Shown piece after piece: positions 1 to 9,400 of a DNA stretch of 64,000 nucleotides. The notes beneath the pieces are model-generated. The model saw only the letters and a list, made by a program, of their open reading frames with translations. It did not search any database and was not told the origin of the DNA. This DNA comes from Silanimonas sp. (GTDB taxonomy: Bacteria; Pseudomonadota; Gammaproteobacteria; Xanthomonadales; Xanthomonadaceae). The stretch is from positions 1-64,000 of the forward strand of contig NZ_JAPZSC010000007.1 in assembly GCF_027531545.1 (NCBI RefSeq), written 5' to 3'. The stretch's first letter is position 1, and the number at the start of each line of letters is the position of its first letter. The translations under genes were made by a program, and so were the position numbers.

Positions 1-51
1 GCCCTGACGGGCCAATACCTTGATCTCCACCGACTCCTCCTGGCTCAGCAT
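1..51 (-). CDS. istA: IstA transposase, N-terminal fragment running off the window
   Basis: The minus strand from the ATG at 49-51 reads MLSQEESVEIKVLARQG before the window ends. This is the characteristic start of IS21-family IstA: a short MLS leader followed by the first helix of the N-terminal helix-turn-helix (the I/V-K-x-L-x-x-Q/R-G pattern). IstA is the DDE transposase that works with the ATPase helper IstB. Only 17 codons are visible, so whether the copy is intact cannot be judged. It is too short to appear in the ORF track. Confidence 0.7.
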   Translation of the reverse strand, partial: MLSQEESVEIKVLARQG

Positions 52-89
52 CCAGGCGACCTCCAAAAGGTCGCCATCCTCGCCGGGGT

Positions 90-121
90 GGGTCAGATTT
101 ACTTCGGCGACGGTGGGTCAG
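90..121. repeat. GGGTCAG terminal repeats of the IS21-like element
   Basis: The heptamer GGGTCAG occurs at 90-96 and again at 115-121, 25 bases apart, between the istA start and the element end. Repeated short motifs of this kind inside each end are the transposase-binding sites of IS21-family elements. Confidence 0.6.
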
Positions 122-140
122 TTTTCAGTCGGCGGTGACA

Positions 141-635
141 CTTCCGCACGATGTCACCAAGTCGCCCAACTGGCGACGAGCCTCCGGGAACGCGATTAAG
201 CTCGTGATTGACCTCGCATCACAATTCAACGGAACGAACAACGGGGATCTTTCCGCCCCGTTCTCGTCCATGAAGGCGCGCGGCTGGAAATCGTCAGGGA
301 CACTCAAGCGGGCCGAACAGGAGGCCTTGCACTACGGGCTGATCGAGAAAACGCGTCAGGGCGGCCTGAACTGCTGCAATCTCTATGCACTCACGTGGAA
401 ACCCATTGACGAGTGCAAAGGGAAGCTTGATGTCAGTCCAACGCGGGTTGCTAGCGGGGCCTGGCGAACGGACGCTCCGCGCTTCGAAAACAAAGCGCCA
501 GTTCGGAAATCGAACATGCCCAATGCTGTTTTCGGACCAGTGAGGCTAAAGGATGCCCGAGCGCAACATCGAATTTCGAACAAGTCAAACGCTTTCTCGG
601 TGACTGATCAGTTCGAAAATCGAACGCCTTTATAG
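141..635 (+). pseudogene. 5'-truncated winged-helix-like hypothetical gene, cut by the IS21 end
   Basis: The ORF track opens this frame at GTG 135, but that codon lies inside the IS terminus, so native coding starts at about 141. The residual frame (about 164 codons) contains an N-terminal segment (KSPNWRRASGNAIKLVIDLASQ, then FNGTNNGDL, then LKRAEQEALHYGLIEKTRQGG) that looks like a winged helix-turn-helix of the sort found in small island and plasmid proteins. The C-terminal third is basic and low in complexity. Base composition is visibly less GC-rich than the chromosome beyond 10.3 kb. Translation could restart at an internal GTG or ATG, so a shorter product is possible. Function is unknown; the fold guess is inference from sequence pattern only. 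Confidence 0.55.
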
Positions 636-771
636 ATTTACCAAGCGCAGCCAAGTCAGTGAGCGAAGAACATAGTTCAACGCACCAACGGACTGCCAGT
701 CTTTCTCGGCTCGGCACTGATCGAGCTTTAGATCAGCCAGCCCGCCCCACCAACTCAACACCGAGGCGCCA

Positions 772-1050
772 ATGCCTAGAGCCCCCTACGTCATGTTTCC
801 CTTCGATGAGATTAGGAGTCTAGTGGCAGAGCGCTGCCCAACCGGGGAGCTTTCTCTGCTCCATGAAGAGCTTGAGCCCGAGGCCGAACGGATAACGGGG
901 CTCCCTCTGGATCACCCTGAGCGCCAACTCCTAGCGCTGCTTCGCCTGCGAGCCACCTTTATCCGGAGCCCGCTGTACAGAACGCCTGACCGGCTCAACG
1001 ACCTTCGCAGTTGGATGATGCTGCAGAGCGGCCGCCCGCTCTCGGCCTAA
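772..1050 (+). CDS. Small hypothetical protein, 92 aa
   Basis: The open frame starts at an ATG preceded by GAGG about eight bases upstream and ends TAA. The product (MPRAPYVMFPFDEIRSLV..., acidic middle, basic C-terminus) has no signal peptide or membrane segment and I do not recognise a family. It lies in the AT-richer island between the truncated gene and the convergent 194-aa gene. It could be a genuine island cargo gene or a chance frame; the RBS-like sequence and a lack of competing frames are the only support. Confidence 0.4.
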   Translation: MPRAPYVMFPFDEIRSLVAERCPTGELSLLHEELEPEAERITGLPLDHPERQLLALLRLRATFIRSPLYRTPDRLNDLRSWMMLQSGRPLSA

Positions 1051-1105
1051 ACGCATCATCGGCGAATTGGGCGGAGTAAGGGACGGATCTACGCTTGCCA
1101 CGAAC

Positions 1106-1690
1106 CTAAATCGGCAAGAACATCGCGTGCTCTTCGTATTCGACCAGCCTATCCGGCCCAGGACCAACATCAATGCGAATGCCTTGCGCCCTTATCGAAT
1201 CGATGAGCTTTTCCGCGTCTTGCTGAGAGTATGCGGGCCGACAAATCAAGGCGCCGACTTTCGCTGAGATGTTTGCCAGACTTGCAGGCCGCTCCTCATC
1301 GTCAAGCAACTTACAGGCAACAAAGAATGCAGCTTGTTCGTGCGACAACTTGCTCGTGAGCGCTGCTGCGAAAGCAGAAAGAAACATTACGTAGCTTGAG
1401 GGATCGTTCGGCACACGCGTGAGGGCAATAACTGCAGTCGCGACAGCGAACCAGTTTACGTTCAAGAACGATGTGCGAGTTGCTTGAACGGACTCCTTGC
1501 CCACGATGAGAAATCCTAGGTTCTCACCGTGATAGCTCGGATCAACGTGGACGATCTTTGGGTTCGCCACAATTAGTAGTAATGCGAGGTCAATTTCGGA
1601 CTTTGGCTCCAGTTGAGATTGAGCGAGAGCACTGCGAGCCGCACCGCGCACATGATGCTTTAGCGTGGCTTCCGTAATTCCTAGTGGCAT
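1106..1690 (-). CDS. Hypothetical protein, 194 aa, downstream of the restriction gene
   Basis: This soluble-looking protein (MPLGITEATLKHHVRGAARSAL...) has two moderately hydrophobic central stretches around residues 75-95 and 100-115, and a C-terminal segment (SLANISAKVGALICRPAYSQ...) that could be a winged helix. I recognise no family. It follows the res-like gene in the same direction after a gap of 42 bases, so it may be the fourth gene of the restriction-modification operon. GC is low: 31 of 60 bases in the block 1321-1380, counted by hand. It is a candidate accessory factor of the defence locus, but that rests on context only. Confidence 0.6.
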   Translation of the reverse strand: MPLGITEATLKHHVRGAARSALAQSQLEPKSEIDLALLLIVANPKIVHVDPSYHGENLGFLIVGKESVQATRTSFLNVNWFAVATAVIALTRVPNDPSSYVMFLSAFAAALTSKLSHEQAAFFVACKLLDDEERPASLANISAKVGALICRPAYSQQDAEKLIDSIRAQGIRIDVGPGPDRLVEYEEHAMFLPI

Positions 1691-1732
1691 GAGGCCTCCA
1701 TTATTGACTTACGCACCTACTCCTCAACCTGC

Positions 1733-4570
1733 TCAGCTCTTGGTGCGAGTCCCCGAAGAGTGCGCAGTTATGACATCTTGAGTGAGCGCCGGATCGAACA
1801 GCACATCCACCGCCCACCGACCGAACCCACCCTTCTGATTGACGCCTTGCACCCACGCGGACAGCGCGGCACGCTTGGCGCGATTCTGGTCGTCGTCCAC
1901 ACCCTTGATCTCAAGCACCAGCGTGACGCTGTTCTTCAAGCGCACGAGAAAGTCCGGAATGAATCGACGGCGTGAGCCGCGCCACATGTAGTAGATCTGG
2001 AAGCCGAGGTGATCATTCTTGGCGTAAGCGCTGACCAGCGGCGAGGACTCGAGCACGTTACAGACGTGCCCCTCCCATGCGCTGTCGCCCACGACATGGC
2101 TGATCTGGGACTTCACCGTCTCGATCCTCGGGCGTGTCGTGAACCACGTCCGCATGTCGCGGGTGGATCCGATCGGAGCGCCCTCGTCGAAGATCAGCTC
2201 GATGCGCTCGGCGTTGTGCTCGTCCACGTAACGCAGCAGGTGGGCGACCACGCGATCCAGATTCAGGGAGATCAGAACGCGTCGACGCACTGGCTCCTGG
2301 TGGAACAAACCGGGGATCTCGAGGCGATCGGACGCGAGGAACTGCTCCACGAGCCGGACGAGCTGGGTCAGCAGGTAGTCCGTCGAGCCGCTGAAGCGCT
2401 GGCGGAGTTGGTCGGCCGCCTTGCGGGCAGCAAGGAAAATCAGCCGCTGCAATCGGAAAGCCTCGGGAATCGCCGCAAGGTCCACGGTATGGATCTTGCT
2501 CCAGTCGGTCGCCCCGCCCAGCGCGGGCGCGAACTCGGCCGTGATCGGCGTGTTCTGCGGTTCGAGCGCGAGGACGTCCACCTTCTCCCACGGCACGACC
2601 AGTTCGGGTCGGACGATGGGGTCGACGCGGAGGACATTGGGCCAGCGGATCTCGTACTCGCCCCGCTCCTTGAGCGATTCGATCTGGGTGCTGTTTTTCG
2701 GTGGCGGCGGCGCTTCGCCGCCCTCGCCCACGTCCTGGAAGATCGACAGCGGTACGCCGAACACGTTCACGTACTCAGGTAGGAAAAGCTGCCGCTCGAC
2801 GCCGTCCGGCCCGATCACCGGCTCTGTGTCGTAGCTCACGCGGCGCAGGCCTCGGCCGATCACCTGCTCGCAGAGCAACTGGCTGGTGAAGGCACGCAGG
2901 CCGAGGATGTGGGTGACGTTCTTGGCGTCCCAGCCCTCGGAGAGCATGGCGACCGAAATCACCTTCTGCAGGTTCTGGCCGGCCGTTCCCCGTTTGCCGA
3001 CGTTGTCGACGATGGCCCGGAGAATGTCCTCCTTCTTCTCGCTCAACAGCGCCTCGCGGCGATCGATGGGCAGGCCCGAGGCCTCCACGATCTGATGCAG
3101 CCTCGCCTCGTAGTCCTTGTCGGCCGCAGCGGCCTCGCCAATCTCAGCCTTCTCCAGCACCTTGGAGTCCACCCGGAGCGTCCGGGTGGGCGCCTGTAGT
3201 TCCGGCCAGTGGACGTCGCCTCGCTTGAAGTAGTGCTCGATACGCGCCGCTGTCTCCGTCCGGTTGCAGACCGTCAGCATCACGGGGGGGGCTGGATGCC
3301 CGGCCTCCTTCCACTGGCGGGCCGTCTCGCGCCAGTCCGCCCCTAACAGCGTGTAGGCGTCCTGGACAAGCTGAGGCAACGGATCGGTAGGAATCGCTCC
3401 CTTGCGGTTCAGGTCCTCCCCCACCTCCTTCTCGCGATAGAGGTGGTAGAGCTTGGGCTTGAGCGTGGCGGCGTTTGGCACCGCGCCATCACGGACCACC
3501 ACGCGCGGCGTCTTCACTAAGCCGGCCTCGATGGCGTCGTTCAGGCCGAAATCCGAGATGATCCAGTCGAACAGGCCCTCGTCGGTGTTGGTCCGCCCTG
3601 TCGGCGCAAAGGGCGTCGCGGAGAGATCGAAACAGCGAATCAGGCGGCGGGTCTTGTGGATCCGGTCGAGCCCTTCGATCCAGCGGGTCGCCTCCTCGAG
3701 GTCGATACCCCGCTCTTCGGCCTCTTTCTTGCTGATCTTGAGGTCGGCCGGCTTCCGGTAGGCGTGGTGTGCCTCGTCGTTGATGACGATCAGATCCTTG
3801 TACCCAGCGACCTTGCCCAGCACGCGGCGCGTATAGGCCTCGTCGGACTCCTTGCCCTTGCGGACGACGCTGCGCTCCTGCTCCTTCGCTGGCATCAGCG
3901 TGTGCCAGTTCTCGATCAGCACCTCGGCCTGATTCAGTCGCTGCCGGAGCGTGTCACTGGGGCACAGGTGGAACTCGTCGTAGGCGTTGGCCGTGTTGCC
4001 CGGCTGGAGCACCTGCAGGCGCTCGCGCACCGTCAGGCCGGGCGCAACGATGAAGATGGCTCGGCTGAAGTCCTTGGTTCGCTTTGGGTAGGTCAGCGCG
4101 TTCAAGACCTGCCACGTGATGATCATCGCCATCACGGTGGTCTTTCCGCTGCCGGTCGCCATCTTGTTGCAGAGGCGCTCCCACGCCCCGCCGTCGCCGG
4201 GCACGTGGATGCCCTGCTTGAACTCCGGCGCCGACTCCACCCACCAGATCAGGGTTTCGATGGCCTCGAGCTGGCAGAAGTAAAAGGGCAACGTGCGGGC
4301 CGAGGCGTCGTGCCAATGTGCCAACAGGTCGCGCGTTACCGAGGTGACGCCGGGGTGGCCGGCCTCCCGCCACGCGTCCACGCGTTCACGGATGCGGTTG
4401 ACCTGATCCAAGGTCTCCACGCGCTTGGTGTTGTTGCGCGTGTCGATGACCTCGTAGGACGCCGGCCGCCGCCCGTGGACGAGCGTCAGCGTGGTGCCTG
4501 CCCCTTGCTGCCAGTGGAAGGCCGGGCGTTCGTAGGGCGAATTGATGATCAGCGAGCGCGGCGTAGTCAC
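1733..4570 (-). CDS. res: Type III-like restriction enzyme Res subunit (helicase-nuclease)
   Basis: A 945-aa superfamily 2 DNA translocase with a C-terminal nuclease. The Walker A motif is ATGSGKT at about residue 140, DEAHH (Walker B/motif II) at about 262, SATPF (motif III) soon after, and the motif VI-like segment QVIGRGLRR near the middle. The C-terminal PD-(D/E)xK-type nuclease core (PDFLVRL...LVLEIKG) sits near residue 870. Res subunits hydrolyse ATP, move along DNA and cut unmethylated sites together with the Mod subunit. The nuclease arrangement resembles the BPTD_3080-type family more than EcoP15I (recalled, not searched). The start codon is GTG and overlaps the stop of the upstream ATP-binding gene as GTGA, indicating translational coupling. 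All key motifs appear intact. Confidence 0.9.
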   Translation of the reverse strand: MTTPRSLIINSPYERPAFHWQQGAGTTLTLVHGRRPASYEVIDTRNNTKRVETLDQVNRIRERVDAWREAGHPGVTSVTRDLLAHWHDASARTLPFYFCQLEAIETLIWWVESAPEFKQGIHVPGDGGAWERLCNKMATGSGKTTVMAMIITWQVLNALTYPKRTKDFSRAIFIVAPGLTVRERLQVLQPGNTANAYDEFHLCPSDTLRQRLNQAEVLIENWHTLMPAKEQERSVVRKGKESDEAYTRRVLGKVAGYKDLIVINDEAHHAYRKPADLKISKKEAEERGIDLEEATRWIEGLDRIHKTRRLIRCFDLSATPFAPTGRTNTDEGLFDWIISDFGLNDAIEAGLVKTPRVVVRDGAVPNAATLKPKLYHLYREKEVGEDLNRKGAIPTDPLPQLVQDAYTLLGADWRETARQWKEAGHPAPPVMLTVCNRTETAARIEHYFKRGDVHWPELQAPTRTLRVDSKVLEKAEIGEAAAADKDYEARLHQIVEASGLPIDRREALLSEKKEDILRAIVDNVGKRGTAGQNLQKVISVAMLSEGWDAKNVTHILGLRAFTSQLLCEQVIGRGLRRVSYDTEPVIGPDGVERQLFLPEYVNVFGVPLSIFQDVGEGGEAPPPPKNSTQIESLKERGEYEIRWPNVLRVDPIVRPELVVPWEKVDVLALEPQNTPITAEFAPALGGATDWSKIHTVDLAAIPEAFRLQRLIFLAARKAADQLRQRFSGSTDYLLTQLVRLVEQFLASDRLEIPGLFHQEPVRRRVLISLNLDRVVAHLLRYVDEHNAERIELIFDEGAPIGSTRDMRTWFTTRPRIETVKSQISHVVGDSAWEGHVCNVLESSPLVSAYAKNDHLGFQIYYMWRGSRRRFIPDFLVRLKNSVTLVLEIKGVDDDQNRAKRAALSAWVQGVNQKGGFGRWAVDVLFDPALTQDVITAHSSGTRTKS

Positions 4571-6450
4571 GCTGATCCCTCCGATAGGTTGACTCGTGTT
4601 CGGTAAGCCTGCTCCGGGTGGCTACGGTTATCTGGATACCGAAGCTCCAGCAGGCCCTCGTCAGCCAGCTTTGCGACGTAGCCATCGCGTAGCGTTTCAG
4701 GTGTTCGCCCTAGCAGCTCGGATAGTTCGCGGACACTTAAGAACCGCGCCGAGCAGAGCCGCAGGATAGTGGCGCGCACCAGTCCTGCCGGTGCCTTTCC
4801 CATCTCCCGCACGCGGGTAGCGAGATCCAGGAGCGCGCGATCCCCATCATCGCCCGTTTCCGGTGGGGCCAAATCCGGGGGGCTCGAGGCCAAATCCGGG
4901 GGGCTCGGGGCCAAATCCGGGGGGCTCGGGGCCAAATCCGGGGGGCTTCCACCGAGAAGGTAGCGGGTTCCGCGAGTACGGCCTTCTGGGCGCAGCAGCC
5001 CATCGCGCACCAGGCCCTGAAGCATACGGGTGATATCCACGCTGTGCATGACTAGCATGTCTTGCAGGCGCTGGTTGGTGACCACCCCCTCCTCCAGTGC
5101 TGTCACCAGCGCTTGGATCTCGTCACCGGTGCGCGCGAGTACGCCTTGACCGAATCGTCGGTCCAGCTCGGTCACTGCCTCCTCGGGAAGGGTACTCACC
5201 ATCGGAAGGGTGAGTTGCACCCGATCGGGCGAAGTGGTCTCGGCGATGCTTGGCGATTGCCAGCGCTGCTCCTGCCAACTCTTGCGGATCTTGTCGATGC
5301 CCGAACCGGCTTTATCGCCCGCACCAAGCATCTGGAACATCTTCTGCAGTGCAGGATTGCGGCATTCGCTGACGCCCCCCTGAAGCAACTGCGCACGCGA
5401 AAGCAGTAGCGTTCCCGGATTAGAAAACTCGAAGCGATCCAGGTAGCGGTCGATCACCACTCCACCCTGTCCGCTGTAATCAGCGTGGATCAGCGCATTG
5501 ACCAACGCCTCCTGTAACGCCTCGTGTACCGGTGTGGCGCTTCGCCGATAGCCTTCTTCATCCCGCTGAAAGGGCCGCCTTAGGCCCGGTCCCGCGCTGA
5601 GGCTAACCATTACTCGTTGGTAGAACTGGAACAGATTCCCTTCCCAAGTCCCGTCCAGCGTGATGCGGTCGCTCCACCGCACATCGGGGGAGTCGGCAAG
5701 GCGCTCGCGGTAATCCAAATGGAAACGCGGCCGCGCTCCTGGATCGCGAATCGCCAACTCCTGACCGAACATCAGAAGCCCGGCGACGGTGAGCCCCTCC
5801 TTGCCTGACTGACGGTCTCGTCGGAACCCACCAAGGCGCAGCAAAAGTCCAACATCGTCTTCGACCAGCCAGGCGTGATTGGGGAACGAGACGCTGAAGC
5901 GCGCGCGGAACTGCCGAAGCGATTCCGCATGCAAATCGTTGAACCCAAACCCCTCAAGGATGCGTCCGTCCGCGGGTTCATCCGATTGGTCGGCAAACAT
6001 ACGCCGCACTTCGTCATCGGTGCAGCGGTAGTCCCCGTCGTGGTTGCGTCGGTACGTGCCGGAGAACGGATTGGGGCCGACATGCACAGGCCGCTCCCTG
6101 CGGCTCGCTCGCGGCACGACGATGCAGACAAGGTGACGCCGTTCCGAAGGGTCCTCGATGACCCTGACCGACTCCTCAGAGAGAAGGTTGGCACTGATCT
6201 TCTGTCTATTGTTCGCAAGATTGAAGATTTCAGCCCGGATCTTTTGGGGCTCTGGTACGCCCTGAACGACCGGCACGCCGTTCTTCTCAGCGACACCGAG
6301 CCAGATCGTGCCACCCCCGGAGTTCGCAAAGGCGCTGTAGGTCTCCCAAAGGCTGGCGGGAAGCCCACCTGCGGCGGACTTGTATTCCACATCGACGCCT
6401 TCGTACAGCGAAAACTCATCGAAAAGTGAAAGCTGTTGGGTCGGGCTCAC
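4567..6450 (-). CDS. AlbA_2 (Schlafen-like) ATP-binding protein embedded in the R-M operon
   Basis: A 627-aa protein. Residues about 15-60 (EYKSA...LWETYSAFANSGGGT) match the AlbA_2/Schlafen DNA-binding domain. Residues about 300-400 (PVHEALQEALVNALIHADY...NPG...GSGIDKI) match the HATPase_c_4 GHKL-type nucleotide-binding domain usually found with it. The C-terminus is winged-helix-like. A four-copy heptapeptide repeat (SPPDLAP) forms a linker near residues 500-528. Proteins of this class are annotated as ATP-dependent helicase-like or transcriptional regulators, and many occur in defence islands. It overlaps mod upstream and res downstream by GTGA on each side, so it is made in step with both. 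It may regulate the R-M system or be a functional third subunit; the sequence does not decide. Confidence 0.85.
   Translation of the reverse strand: MSPTQQLSLFDEFSLYEGVDVEYKSAAGGLPASLWETYSAFANSGGGTIWLGVAEKNGVPVVQGVPEPQKIRAEIFNLANNRQKISANLLSEESVRVIEDPSERRHLVCIVVPRASRRERPVHVGPNPFSGTYRRNHDGDYRCTDDEVRRMFADQSDEPADGRILEGFGFNDLHAESLRQFRARFSVSFPNHAWLVEDDVGLLLRLGGFRRDRQSGKEGLTVAGLLMFGQELAIRDPGARPRFHLDYRERLADSPDVRWSDRITLDGTWEGNLFQFYQRVMVSLSAGPGLRRPFQRDEEGYRRSATPVHEALQEALVNALIHADYSGQGGVVIDRYLDRFEFSNPGTLLLSRAQLLQGGVSECRNPALQKMFQMLGAGDKAGSGIDKIRKSWQEQRWQSPSIAETTSPDRVQLTLPMVSTLPEEAVTELDRRFGQGVLARTGDEIQALVTALEEGVVTNQRLQDMLVMHSVDITRMLQGLVRDGLLRPEGRTRGTRYLLGGSPPDLAPSPPDLAPSPPDLASSPPDLAPPETGDDGDRALLDLATRVREMGKAPAGLVRATILRLCSARFLSVRELSELLGRTPETLRDGYVAKLADEGLLELRYPDNRSHPEQAYRTRVNLSEGSA
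4867..4950. repeat. 21-bp in-frame tandem repeat, four copies
   Basis: The unit GGCCAAATCCGGGGGGCTCG plus one base is repeated from 4867, 4888, 4909 and 4930, the first three nearly identical and the fourth diverging at its end. It encodes PPDLA(P/S)S heptads in the minus-strand AlbA_2 gene. The unit length is a multiple of three, so copy-number change would lengthen or shorten the linker without a frameshift. Confidence 0.9.
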
Positions 6451-9400
6451 TTCAGCTCCATGATCTTTAGCGACTCGATACCCCGGTCGTCCACGATCTT
6501 CACCGCCACCTTGCGGTTCTCACCGGCCTCGAAGGGAAGACTGACTGTGCCGTGCAGATGCTCGATCAGGCGCTCATCCAGCTCGGCCTTGATGTCCTTT
6601 TTGAGCTTGTGCCACCCATCCTTCGCCCCGGCCATCGGAAAGAAGACCTGGCGGGGGAACAGGCTGCGCTCGTTGTAGTCGGTGTCCAGCGACCACGCCG
6701 CGATCTTGCCCTTGCCGCCGGAAACCAGTTCGCCGGAGGTCGGATCGAAGTAGTCGAAGCCATGGACTTCGACCTCCCACTGGCCGTCCTTACGTTGCCG
6801 CAGTTCGACGTCCGGCTGGCCCATTAGCCAGAAGCTCTGATTGTTCGACCGCGCCTTCTTCAGGTCTTCGGTCAGCAGATCGGTGTTCATCTGCACCTTC
6901 AGCGCAGTGATGCCCTTGGTGGCGTCGATGTCCTTGGCCGCTTCCGGGTCGAAGGTGAAGGCGCAGAACAGGATCATCTTCGGGCGCGGGAAGAGGTCGC
7001 CGGCCTCACGCATGGCCAGCTCCACCTGCCGCTGCTCCAGCGCCGCGTGCTCCGGCCCGAAGCTCACCACAACGCGCTCGCCGCTCTCGGCGGCTGTGCC
7101 GGTGCAGTGCAGGTAGCGAGTGTCCGGCAGCGGCTCAAGGTCTGAGAGCTTCAGCATCTGGCCGCCCTTGCCGCGCACGCCGGTCTTCACCAGCTCGGCG
7201 CGCCACTGATGCTGGCGTGACGACTCGCCCTCGCGGGCCACGCTGGAATCGGCCTCGGCGGGCGGTGCGGCCTCGTCCAGCGCCTTCACCGTCGGGAACG
7301 GCACGGCCTCGACGGTGAACGGGCCGGTGATGCGCAGCTTGTTCTTGTCCACCTGCGGCTGGTCGTAAAGCGTCTCCTGCTCGGCATGGGCGGCGATCGA
7401 GTCGTCCATCGCTCTCTGCCGCACCTGACGGGCCGCGTGGAAGATATCGAGCAGGCGTCCGACGTCCTCCGACCACGCCGTCGGCGTGTCGAACGGCACC
7501 TCCCATTCAAGCAGCGCATCGGCTGGCACCGTTTCGCCGCTGGGCAGCGTGCGGGACTTGCCGCTTGTGCTGAAGTCGACCGCTTTGCCCTTCCAGCCAC
7601 CCTCGGTGATGGTGAACGCCGGCGCCTTAGTCGCCTTCAGCGCGGTGTTGAGCTTGGCCAGTGCCACGTCGACCGCGGGCTGGTGCTTGTCCCACAGCGT
7701 GTCGATGTCGGGGTTGTTGGCGATGCTTTTGAGCGTGACGTGCGGCACCGTCTTGTAGATGAAGCCGCCGCGCAGGCCGTCGTGCGGGTACTTCAGCGCG
7801 TAGTAGTCGAAGCTCGCCGTCATCAGCCGCTGCTTGGCCAACGTCACTGCAACGCGCGAGGTATCGCAGGTGATCCAGCGGCGACCCCATTTCTCAGCGA
7901 CAAAGGCCGTGGTGCCGGAGCCGCAGGTCGGATCGAGCACTAGATCGCCGGGGTCAGTTGTCATTAGCAGGCAGCGCTCAACGATCTTCTGCGAGGTCTG
8001 CACGACGTAAGTCTTTGTCTCTGAGAAGCCAGTGATCAAAACATCGCGCCATAGGTTGTTGATGGGCGAAACAGGAAAGTCCCGGAGAAACCTCTTGTAC
8101 ATCGGCGTATTGCCAAAGGCCTTTATCCGCTTTGCCTTGACGATGCGGCTTACTCCAAGCTTGTTGGTCTTCCAACCACCCTTCGACGGCGAGAAAGGCA
8201 TTCCTTGATCGACGAAAGTGAAGGTTGTCGTCTCACCAGCCGACTGGCTCGTCATGTTGTCAGGTGCAAAAACTGACGCTAGAGCAACATCGCCGCCAGC
8301 GATCTCCGTTTGCGAGAGACGACGATCTTCACCTATCTCGTCGACCACGAATTTGTACTGCGTGGTTCCTTCTTCACCCAGCAATTTCTCATCGAACTGA
8401 GGCAGGTACTTCACGCGACTTCGGTCCTTCGCGTACCAAAGAACGTAGTCAACAACAGACGCAGTCACTTCTGTTCCGATCGCAGGACTTCCAGCTCCAG
8501 TCGTCTTCTGAGCAACGATCATCGAGCAGAACGAGCTTGTCCCGAGAACCTCGTCAAGAACATTTCTGACCAGATGGACGTTCTCATCTGAGATCTGCAC
8601 AAACACGCTGCCCGACTCACTCAGAAGCTCTCTCGCCAGCAGCAAACGATCGCGCAGATACGTCAGATACGAGTGGATACCCAGCTCCCACGTGTCGCGG
8701 AACGCCTTGATCATCTCCGGCTCTTGCGTGAGGTCCTCGTCCTTGCGGTCCTTGACGTCGCGTTTGTTGACGAAGGGCTGGAAGTTGCTGCCGTACTTGA
8801 TGCCGTAGGGCGGATCGAAATAGATCATCTGCACCTGCCCGGCCATACCCTCCTTCTGCAGCAGGCTGTTCATCACCAGCAGCGAGTCGCCGGCCACCAG
8901 ACGGTTGGCCCAGCCGCGGTCGTGCTTGTAGAACTCGATAGCCTCACGCCACGCCAAAGGCTCCTCGAACCACGCACGGAAGAAGTCGCCCTGGCCGGTG
9001 CCGCTCGGCGCGTCCTTCATGCGCTTGCGGATCACCCCAAGGATGGTCGCGGGGTCGATGCGCTCATGGACGTGCAGGCTCACCGTGTCCACCGCGAAGC
9101 TGGTGCGCTCGGCCTTGCCCGTCCAATGCAGGTAAGGCATGGCCATGCGCTTAAGCGACTCCAGCGCCTGCCGCATGGTGTCGGCATCGCCGGAGGCCAG
9201 CGCGTCGTCCACCAGCGACTCGATCTGCGCCCGGCCGACGTCGAAGTTCAGCACGGGGTCGAGGTGCGGGTCGTAGGCCCAGCGGGTAGTGCCGGCATCG
9301 GCGTCGGTGTCCGGCGTGACCATGCCGACTTCGGGGTTGTTCTTGCGGGTCTCGCGGTGCCGGTAGGACAGCACCGTGGCGTCGTCCTCGGTCTTCTTGC

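Larger units (their letters stand above)
1..140 (-). mobile_element. Left end of an IS21-family insertion sequence (partial)
   Basis: Read on the minus strand, the element starts TGTCACCGCC at position 140 and continues through two spaced GACCCAC-type motifs into the first codons of an IstA transposase. IS21-family ends begin with TG(T) and carry multiple terminal repeats just inside the end, with istA reading away from that end, and all of this is seen here. The rest of the element lies outside the window to the left. The end at 140 is inferred from the terminal trinucleotide ACA on the plus strand; the target-site duplication cannot be checked without the other end. Confidence 0.75.
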
